DNA of 56,346 nucleotides from an uncultured Pelagibacteraceae bacterium (GTDB lineage Bacteria; Pseudomonadota; Alphaproteobacteria; Pelagibacterales; Pelagibacteraceae), in assembly GCA_902516435.1 (NCBI GenBank), contig CABXYF010000005.1, forward strand, positions 1-56,346, written 5' to 3'. The stretch's first letter is position 1; each line of letters starts with the position of its first letter. The notes beneath the pieces are model-generated. The model was not told the DNA's origin. It saw nothing but the letters and a program-made list of their open reading frames with translations, and made no database searches. Made by a program: the position numbers and the translations under genes. Positions 50,822 through 56,346 of this stretch are shown one piece after another.

Positions 50822-52401
50822 TAATTGAGTATAAAATCTGCTGCTCGTTCGGCTATCATTAACGTTGGTGCATTTAGATTTCCACTTGTGATTTCTGGCA
50901 TTACTGAAGCATCTGCAACTCTTAAATTTTGTAATCCATTAACTTTTAGTTTTTCATTAACTACAGCCATTTTGTCAACTCCCATCTTTAAGGTACAAGA
51001 GGGGTGATAAGCTGTTTCTGCTTTTGATCTTATATATTCTTTAATTTCCTCCTCATTTTGCGCATGGTCCCCTGGACCTATTTCTTTTCCAGCATAAGGT
51101 TTCATCGAATTTTGTTTTAAAATTTCTCTTGCAACATGAATACATTTTACAGTTTCATTAAGATCATACTCATCTTCTAAATAATTAAATTGAATTTTTG
51201 GATGATCATATGGATTAGAGGTATTTAATTCTATGTTTCCACGACTTTTGGGCTGGTTTAAACTTGCATGTAATTGATATCCATGTGCATCAGGATCAAC
51301 TTTACCGTGATCAATAACAAATGACGGAAAAAAATGAAATTGTATATTTGGATATTCTTTATCTGGAGACGATTTACAAAAACCACCAGCCTCTAAAAAA
51401 GAGGTTGAACACGGACCACTTTTATTTAAAAACCATTGAATACCTGCTTTGATCATATTAAATTTATTTATATATTTATAAAGAGTATCTGAAGTATTGC
51501 ATTCTTGCTGAATATACGTTTCAAGATGATCCTGTAAGTTTCTTCCTACTCCTGGTATATTTTTAACAACTTCTATTCCTTTTTCTTTTATATGGCTAGC
51601 TGGCCCAACTCCTGAAAGCATTAGCAATTGTGGAGAATTGATTGATCCACCACTAAGTATTATTTCTTTATTCGCAAATATTTTGTTAATTTTACCTTTT
51701 ATATTAACTTCGATACCTATTGCTTTTGTACCCTCAAATATTATCTTTTCTACAAATGAGTGAGTAAATACTTTTAAGTTAGATTTTTTTCTTGCTGGAT
51801 TTAAATAATATTTTGATGCGCTAGCTCTTTCCCCTTTATGAATAGTAACATCGTACATGCCAAATCCCTCTTGATCCTCTCCATTCATATCTTTATTAAT
51901 TTTATGACCAGCTTCTTCAGCTGAAGCTAAAAATGCTTTAAACAATGGGTTATTGTTTTGGGATTGATTAATAGGAAGTATACCATCTCCACCTCGATAT
52001 TCATTTTCTCCACCTGACCAAGTTTCAATTTTTTTAAAATAAGGTAGAACTTTTTCATAATCCCAGTCTTTTAATCCAAATGAGGCCCATCTTCTGTAAT
52101 CCTCTTTATTTCCTCTTACATAGACCATTCCATTATGAGCCGAACAACCTCCAATCATTTTTCCTCGAGGACAAAATAATCTTCTATTATTTAGATGTGG
52201 CTCAGGTTCTGAATAATACTTAAAATTATATTTTGGATCATGCATCGTATAAAGCAAGGCAAGAGGCATGTTAACTTTCCAGATATCACTATTTCCACCA
52301 GCTTCAAAAATTGCAACATCATTTTGCGGGTTTTCTGAAAGCCTATTTGCAAGGACACAACCAGCAGTTCCCGCACCAATAATCAAATAATCTAATTTCA
52401 T
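50821..52401 (-). CDS. GMC oxidoreductase, choline-dehydrogenase-like
   Basis: 526-residue flavoprotein. The FAD-binding YLIIGAGTAGCVLANRLSE with FEAGG, the GMC signature GGCSAHNGMVYVRGNKEDYRRW, AYHPSCTLKMG with the catalytic His, and the C-terminal LRVADASVMPEITSGNLNAPTLMIAERAADFI are complete. It resembles BetA and alcohol dehydrogenases of the glucose-methanol-choline family, but the substrate cannot be fixed. It is followed by a one-base-overlapping DMT permease and preceded by a TauD-type oxygenase on the same strand. Confidence 0.88.
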   Translation of the reverse strand: MKLDYLIIGAGTAGCVLANRLSENPQNDVAIFEAGGNSDIWKVNMPLALLYTMHDPKYNFKYYSEPEPHLNNRRLFCPRGKMIGGCSAHNGMVYVRGNKEDYRRWASFGLKDWDYEKVLPYFKKIETWSGGENEYRGGDGILPINQSQNNNPLFKAFLASAEEAGHKINKDMNGEDQEGFGMYDVTIHKGERASASKYYLNPARKKSNLKVFTHSFVEKIIFEGTKAIGIEVNIKGKINKIFANKEIILSGGSINSPQLLMLSGVGPASHIKEKGIEVVKNIPGVGRNLQDHLETYIQQECNTSDTLYKYINKFNMIKAGIQWFLNKSGPCSTSFLEAGGFCKSSPDKEYPNIQFHFFPSFVIDHGKVDPDAHGYQLHASLNQPKSRGNIELNTSNPYDHPKIQFNYLEDEYDLNETVKCIHVAREILKQNSMKPYAGKEIGPGDHAQNEEEIKEYIRSKAETAYHPSCTLKMGVDKMAVVNEKLKVNGLQNLRVADASVMPEITSGNLNAPTLMIAERAADFILN

Positions 52402-52445
52402 AAAAATATAAAAATTTATACTAATTTTTTTAAATAAAGTTTAAA

Positions 52446-53279
52446 TTATTGAGGATGGTCACCCTCAATTGCTATTCTGTCCATTATTCTTTCATAGCCT
52501 AATCCTCTACCAGGAAAAAAATCAGCTATAGCATAATGAATAACACTTCTATTATCCCAAATTGCAACAGCATTTTCTGTCCAACTAAATCTACAACTTA
52601 GATCTAGTCTCGCTTGATGCTCAAAGATATTTTTTAATATTTCATTACTTTCATCTTTATCTAATCCAACAATTTGCTTTGTATATGTCCAATTAACATA
52701 TAAAATTTTTTTACCTGTTTCAGGGTGAGTTCTTACTATTGGATGTTCATTGGAGTACGACTCATAATTTCGATCTTTATTTCCTTCCATATATTTATAA
52801 TCATCAATAAAAAATTCAGCACCAAGTGAGCTATGGATTGCTTTCTTATTTATTATCTTTTTTTGAATATTAGGATCTAGTGTTTCCCAGGCTAGTTCCA
52901 TGTTAGAAAAACAAGTATCACCACCTACTGGAGGAATCTTTATTGATTTTAATATTACTGCCTTTGTAGGTTTAGAATTATAGCTTACATCGCTATGCCA
53001 ATTTTCACCCCATTGATTTTTTTCTTCTTTACCTTTTATAATTCTTACAATTTCAGGGTAGTCTTTTAATCCCTTTACATAAGCATGAGTTTCTAATGGG
53101 CCAAATTTTTCTGCAAGAGCTATCTGTTGATCATTTGTTATAGGTTGATCTCTAAAAAAAATTACCTTATGTTCAAGTAGTAAATCATTTATCTTCTTAA
53201 AATTTTGATCCGAAACATCCGTTAAATCAACTCCTTTGATTTCTGCACCTAATGCACCAGATAATAATTTAATGTCCAT
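52446..53279 (-). CDS. TauD/TfdA-family Fe(II)/2-oxoglutarate dioxygenase
   Basis: 277 residues, normal TauD length. H95-x-D97 in WHSDVSY and H248 in VIHYAIADF bind iron; R264 in YERIM binds 2-oxoglutarate. VDLTDVSDQNFKKINDLLLEHKVIFFRDQPIT and FGPLETHAY are typical N-terminal elements. Known relatives release sulfite from taurine or cleave aryloxyalkanoates. A TauD role would duplicate the Tpa route at 27 kb, so another substrate is quite possible. It is upstream of the GMC oxidoreductase by 44 bases. Confidence 0.87.
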   Translation of the reverse strand: MDIKLLSGALGAEIKGVDLTDVSDQNFKKINDLLLEHKVIFFRDQPITNDQQIALAEKFGPLETHAYVKGLKDYPEIVRIIKGKEEKNQWGENWHSDVSYNSKPTKAVILKSIKIPPVGGDTCFSNMELAWETLDPNIQKKIINKKAIHSSLGAEFFIDDYKYMEGNKDRNYESYSNEHPIVRTHPETGKKILYVNWTYTKQIVGLDKDESNEILKNIFEHQARLDLSCRFSWTENAVAIWDNRSVIHYAIADFFPGRGLGYERIMDRIAIEGDHPQ

Positions 53280-53330
53280 TTAAAATAATTTATCTCTAGA
53301 ATTATTATTTGTCAAAATGTATAAAAGGTT

Positions 53331-53663
53331 ATGACTTTGACTCAAGCTTATATGTTGTTAGTAATTGCAATTGCTGGAGAAATAATTTCTACAGGCACCT
53401 TAAAAGCAACAGAGGGCTTCACGAAATGGATACCTTCTTTAATTTGTATTTTAGCCATAACCATTTGCATGTACACGATGTCTCATGTAATGAAAATTTT
53501 ACCTTTAGGCATAACTTATGCTACATGGTCAGGAGTCGGTATTATTGCCTTATCATTAATAGGGTTTTTTAAATATAAACAAATTCCAAATTTTGCAACG
53601 ACAATAGGTTTAATTTTAATAATTGTTGGTGTAGTAATAGTTAATACTATGAATGATACTTAA
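53331..53663 (+). CDS. SMR-family efflux protein with intact catalytic residues
   Basis: 110 residues, four membrane helices. It keeps the essential membrane glutamate (E17 in IAIAGEIISTGTLK, equivalent to EmrE Glu14) and the helix-3 tryptophan in TYATWSGVGI, so it can be a proton-coupled exporter of small cations or guanidinium-type compounds as a homodimer. It provides the in-window reference for the two SMR genes near 10 kb that lack both. The end is four bases from the convergent thioesterase stop. Confidence 0.9.
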   Translation: MTLTQAYMLLVIAIAGEIISTGTLKATEGFTKWIPSLICILAITICMYTMSHVMKILPLGITYATWSGVGIIALSLIGFFKYKQIPNFATTIGLILIIVGVVIVNTMNDT

Positions 53664-53667
53664 AAAT

Positions 53668-54138
53668 CTATTTTTTAAGTTTTGAAGAAAACTTCAAATT
53701 ATCTGATTTGAAATTATTATTATTTTTTAAAATATAGTCTTTCATTAAATCTACTTTTTCATTTTCAAATTCAACAACTTTTCTTTCACCTAAGTCAACA
53801 TACAAAGATAATGCTTCTAGTGTAGCAGCTAAATATTTTTTTTCGGAGTGAATCATTTCTAATTTATATTGAATTCTTTTTTTATCATGATCGCAATACA
53901 TAAGATTAATATCTACCTCATCATTTTCTTTAACTTCTTGATCATAAGTAACATGTGACTCCACAACCATAGTACTCCTTTTTGTGGTCTTGGCCGAATG
54001 TTCACCCATATTAAAATTAGTTAATAGAACTTCAGATCCAAATTGATCAAATATAAGTACATAAAATGCTACGTTCATGTGTCCATTATAATCGGTCCAA
54101 TCTTTAATAATTTTTTTCTTTGTTAGGAAAATACTCAT
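53668..54138 (-). CDS. hot-dog thioesterase, betainyl-CoA thioesterase-like
   Basis: 156 residues, 4HBT hot-dog fold. IKDWTDYNGHMNVAFYVLIFDQFGSEVL contains the D-x-N-GHMN active-site motif, and ESHVTYDQEVKENDEVDINLMYCDHDKKRIQY is typical of the thioesterases linked to carnitine breakdown, which hydrolyse betainyl-CoA to betaine. The BKACE-type enzyme encoded at 54901 would supply such a CoA ester. It starts just one base after the class II aldolase stop. A different short acyl-CoA is the alternative. Confidence 0.8.
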   Translation of the reverse strand: MSIFLTKKKIIKDWTDYNGHMNVAFYVLIFDQFGSEVLLTNFNMGEHSAKTTKRSTMVVESHVTYDQEVKENDEVDINLMYCDHDKKRIQYKLEMIHSEKKYLAATLEALSLYVDLGERKVVEFENEKVDLMKDYILKNNNNFKSDNLKFSSKLKK

Positions 54139-54139
54139 A

Positions 54140-54871
54140 TTAATCTTTATAATCAGGCTCTTGCTTATCTAAAATTAATCTAATTTGTGATAAAAATTGT
54201 TTTGCTGTATCAACAGGATAATTAGCAGCCTCCTCTGAAGTTTTTTCAGCAATCTCGTGACTTACTATGTTTAAATCTTTATTTGTTGATAGAGCTGTAA
54301 TGTAGGTTTCGGCAGCTTTTTCAAAATAATATAATGAATTAAACCCTTCGGCAATCGTTTCTCCAGTTATTAAAATACCATGATTTGCTAAAATCATGTG
54401 TTGTTTATTTCCTAAGGCATTCGCCATTTTGATTGACTCATCTTTAAATCCTAGGCCCCCATAGTCATTATAGATAGCGATTTTGTTATAAAAAATCATT
54501 GTATTTTGATCTATCGGTTTTAAGGTTGGGTCTTTTAGCGTTGACAGTGCAGTTGCATATTTAGAATGAACATGAAAAATACATTTTGCATGCGGAGCTT
54601 TTTCATGAATTGTTCCATGTATATTTAGTGCTGTAGAGTCAACTAATTCAGGTTTATTTTTCAACTCATCAATATTTTTTTTTGTTATTAATATTAAATC
54701 ACTTGCTTTTATTTGACTGAAATGAATACCTGCTTTATTTACATAAAAATCTTCAGATCCAGGAACGCAGGCACTAAAGTGGTTTGCAACTGCTTCATGC
54801 ATGTTTAGTCTTGCGGCCCATCTAAATGTTGCAGCTAAATCCTTTTGTAATTCTGTTATTTCCATTTTCAC
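54140..54871 (-). CDS. class II aldolase/adducin family protein
   Basis: 243 residues. The zinc ligands are seen in FHVHSKYATAL and LANHGILITG, with NHFSACVPG and HGTIHEKAPHAKCIF being family features. Members are fuculose-phosphate-type aldolases, decarboxylases or dehydratase-like enzymes. It lies between a thioesterase gene (one base apart, same strand) and a divergent BKACE gene, so it may be part of the same degradation route, though no aldol step is required in known carnitine cleavage. Substrate unknown. Confidence 0.83.
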   Translation of the reverse strand: MKMEITELQKDLAATFRWAARLNMHEAVANHFSACVPGSEDFYVNKAGIHFSQIKASDLILITKKNIDELKNKPELVDSTALNIHGTIHEKAPHAKCIFHVHSKYATALSTLKDPTLKPIDQNTMIFYNKIAIYNDYGGLGFKDESIKMANALGNKQHMILANHGILITGETIAEGFNSLYYFEKAAETYITALSTNKDLNIVSHEIAEKTSEEAANYPVDTAKQFLSQIRLILDKQEPDYKD

Positions 54872-54900
54872 TTTTTTAAACTATAAGTTAAATATAAATT

Positions 54901-55788
54901 ATGGACAATAAGGTTTTTATATCTTGTGCAGTAACTGGATCTGGCGATACAGCTAGTAAACATCCAGATTTGCCAAAAACTCCAGAACAAATTGCTAATG
55001 CTTCTATTGAAGCTGCTAAAGCAGGTGCTGCAATTGCTCATATTCATGTCAGAGAGGAAGATGGAACTCCTAGCAGAAGATTAGAATTGTATAAAGAAGT
55101 TGTTGATAGAATTAGGTCTAGCGGTACTGATGTAATTTTGAATTTAACTACTGGTATGGGTGGTGATTTAGATATTGGTCAAGGTAAAAATCCTTTAGAT
55201 TTTGGTCCCATGACTGATATGGCAAATGTTATGGAAAGAATTGCAAATGCTGAACAATTTTTACCTGAAATATGTACCTTAGATGCAGGAACTTTAAATT
55301 TTGGAGACAGTTCAGTGATTACAGTTAACACTCCTAATGATTTAAGAAAAGCGGCAAAAAAATTAAAAGAAATAAATGTTAAGCCAGAAATTGAAGCTTT
55401 CGATTTAGGTAATATGTGGTTTGGAGCACAACTTTATAAAGAAGGTTTGTTAAGTGACCCTCCAATGTTTCAAATGTGTTTAGGAATTCCTTGGGGAGCA
55501 CCGGCAACTACACTGGCAATGCAAGCAATGAAAGATATTATGCCAAAAGAGGGTGTTTGGTCTGGTTTTGCAATTTCAAAAAATGAAATGCCTTTTGTTG
55601 CCCAAACAATTTTAATGGGAGGAAATCCAAGGGTAGGACTTGAAGATAATTTGTATTTATCAAAAGGGAAATTAGCAACAAACGCTCAACTTGTCGAAAA
55701 AGCAATAAGAATTGCAGACGAGATTGGTTTTTCAACCATGACACCAGCTGAAACAAGAGAAAAATTAAAATTAATTAAACATAATTAA
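54901..55788 (+). CDS. beta-keto acid cleavage enzyme (BKACE, DUF849)
   Basis: 295 residues, zinc TIM barrel. FISCAVTGSGDTASKHPDLPKTPEQIANASIEAAKAGAAIAHIHVREEDG carries the zinc HxH and the family opening; LDAGTLNFG and MGGNPRVGLEDNLYLSKGKLA are further signatures. The reaction is beta-keto acid + acetyl-CoA to acetoacetate + a new acyl-CoA. In the dehydrocarnitine subgroup the product is betainyl-CoA, matching the thioesterase nearby. Carnitine dehydrogenase is not in the window. The stop overlaps the next start (TAATG). Confidence 0.88.
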   Translation: MDNKVFISCAVTGSGDTASKHPDLPKTPEQIANASIEAAKAGAAIAHIHVREEDGTPSRRLELYKEVVDRIRSSGTDVILNLTTGMGGDLDIGQGKNPLDFGPMTDMANVMERIANAEQFLPEICTLDAGTLNFGDSSVITVNTPNDLRKAAKKLKEINVKPEIEAFDLGNMWFGAQLYKEGLLSDPPMFQMCLGIPWGAPATTLAMQAMKDIMPKEGVWSGFAISKNEMPFVAQTILMGGNPRVGLEDNLYLSKGKLATNAQLVEKAIRIADEIGFSTMTPAETREKLKLIKHN

Positions 55789-56096
55789 TGTCAAAAGTAA
55801 CTGTCCTCGCAAGTTTTTATCCTAAAGAGGATAAATATAATCAGGTTAAAGAAATTTTACTATCAATGACTAACCCAACTAGATTAGAAGAAGGTAATGA
55901 GGTTTATAATTTTTATGAGGAAAAAAATCCTGAAGATACAATTAATTCTTTTCATCTTTTTGAAATATATAAAGATACTAAAGCATTAGACTTTCATAGA
56001 AATACAGCTCATTATAAAAACTATCGATCTGAAATCATTAATTTATTAAATAGACCCATAGAGGTAAAAGTTCTTAGTTCAGTTGATACTAAATAA
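55788..56096 (+). CDS. ABM-domain (antibiotic biosynthesis monooxygenase-like) protein
   Basis: 102 residues. VTVLASFYPKEDKYNQVKEILLSMTNPTRLEEGNEVYNFYEEKNPEDTINSFHLFEIYKDTKALDFHRNTAHYKNY is the ABM pattern with the conserved E-x-x-NP and W/F-x-L-x-E strands, a dimeric ferredoxin-like barrel. Its start shares one base with the BKACE stop, implying joint expression; such proteins may be cofactor-free oxygenases or simple ligand handlers. No active residue can be identified. Confidence 0.8.
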   Translation: MSKVTVLASFYPKEDKYNQVKEILLSMTNPTRLEEGNEVYNFYEEKNPEDTINSFHLFEIYKDTKALDFHRNTAHYKNYRSEIINLLNRPIEVKVLSSVDTK

Positions 56097-56102
56097 TTGT
56101 TT

Positions 56103-56346
56103 TTAATAACCTAGTTTTTTATCAATCTGGTTTAATAATTTTTTATTTTCTATAAATAACTTTAAATTTTTTACAAATATATTGAGAGTTAATCTTATAT
56201 AATCTCCGTTATCATCAGATGAAACATGAGGAGTCAAAATTAAATTTGGTGTTTCCCAAAGTTTTGAAGACTTATCAAGAGGTTCATGTGTAAAAACATC
56301 AAGTATTGCACCTGCTATTTCTTTATTTATTAGTTTTTCACACAAT
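56103..56346 (-). CDS. D-isomer-specific 2-hydroxyacid dehydrogenase, C-terminal part (5' partial)
   Basis: Only the last ~80 residues are inside the window; the frame is open to the edge, so an N-terminal part of about 220-240 residues lies beyond. INKEIAGAILDVFTHEPLDKSSKLWETPNLILTPHVSSD is the end of the NAD domain, with the catalytic Glu-adjacent DVF-x-x-EPL and the catalytic His in TPHVS, then the return helix. It resembles hydroxypyruvate/glyoxylate reductases (GhrA-like). Convergent with the ABM gene, six bases apart. Confidence 0.85.
   Translation of the reverse strand, partial: LCEKLINKEIAGAILDVFTHEPLDKSSKLWETPNLILTPHVSSDDNGDYIRLTLNIFVKNLKLFIENKKLLNQIDKKLGY

Noticed and set aside
53309-53572. 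Second open plus-strand frame overlapping the SMR gene
   Set aside because: Cys/His/Tyr-rich translation typical of an out-of-frame reading; the SMR frame carries all family residues.
1-56346. Prophage, insertion sequences, CRISPR array or integration site
   Set aside because: No transposase, integrase, phage structural gene, direct-repeat array or tRNA-duplicated end was found; the tRNA is flanked by ordinary genes.

Overview
The window looks like a SAR11 (Pelagibacterales) marine alphaproteobacterium. This rests on very AT-rich DNA with strong A/T codon bias, almost no intergenic space, many TAATG/ATGA gene junctions, and gene content: taurine, sulfonate, methylamine and polyamine metabolism, several binding-protein transporters, a phosphoenolpyruvate carboxylase and an extended omega subunit. 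No phage, insertion sequence, CRISPR or rRNA is visible. There is one tRNA (CAT anticodon). No stretch over 300 bases lacks a gene; the largest gaps are 14490-14734, 27155-27364 and 40435-40627.

Layout. (1) 1-5920, + strand: a 3-hydroxyisobutyrate-dehydrogenase-family protein cut by the window edge, an SDR like 2-keto-3-deoxy-L-fuconate dehydrogenase, a FAH-family diketo-acid hydrolase, an SMP-30 lactonase and ppc. This resembles part of a non-phosphorylating deoxy-sugar-acid route. (2) 5921-9541: CcdA, a flavin quinone reductase, a gamma-butyrobetaine-hydroxylase-like oxygenase, a HisN-like phosphatase and DUF952. (3) 14489-9557, - strand: thirteen closely packed small genes, mostly single-domain proteins (NTF2-like, cupin, DUF1330, GYD, dimeric alpha/beta barrel), three secreted proteins, a DsbA-fold isomerase, and a pair of SMR-family membrane proteins that both lack the family's essential glutamate. 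Most have near-consensus Shine-Dalgarno sequences. This is the least explained unit in the window. (4) 14735-17938: a small membrane protein, cysE-cysK, a winged-helix regulator and an ArgO/LysE exporter. (5) 17931-32306: an organosulfonate and amine neighbourhood with an HpsN-like dehydrogenase, a Pta-family acyltransferase, a BASS transporter, a tandem-domain regulator, an LDH2-family dehydrogenase, tauABC with a greatly enlarged permease, Tpa, alanine dehydrogenase and a dimethylglycine-dehydrogenase-like enzyme. Xsc is not in the window.

(6) 32638-34878: tRNA, apt, a short MTA/SAH nucleosidase and a SpeD-SpeE fusion, together a compact aminopropylation plus methylthioadenosine-salvage set. 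(7) 34938-37994: a polar-amino-acid-type ABC importer (binding protein and two permeases, no ATPase nearby) and a PhyH-type oxygenase. (8) 37984-45236: DUF6165, glycosyltransferases, an AbrB-family membrane protein, a complete TctCBA transporter and a thioredoxin-like protein. (9) 45257-50821: gamma carbonic anhydrase, a hydratase, an FMN-binding protein, a second hydroxyacid dehydrogenase, MFS, rpoZ and a DMT permease. (10) 50821-56346: GMC oxidoreductase, a TauD-type oxygenase, a conventional SMR, then a thioesterase, aldolase and BKACE group resembling dehydrocarnitine cleavage, an ABM protein and a partial 2-hydroxyacid dehydrogenase.

A recurring pattern: in all three binding-protein transporters (tauAB, the amino-acid-type importer, tctCB) the junction after the binding-protein gene carries a strong inverted repeat. 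Two of the three have a T-run in the transcription direction. This suggests differential expression of binding proteins over their membrane partners.
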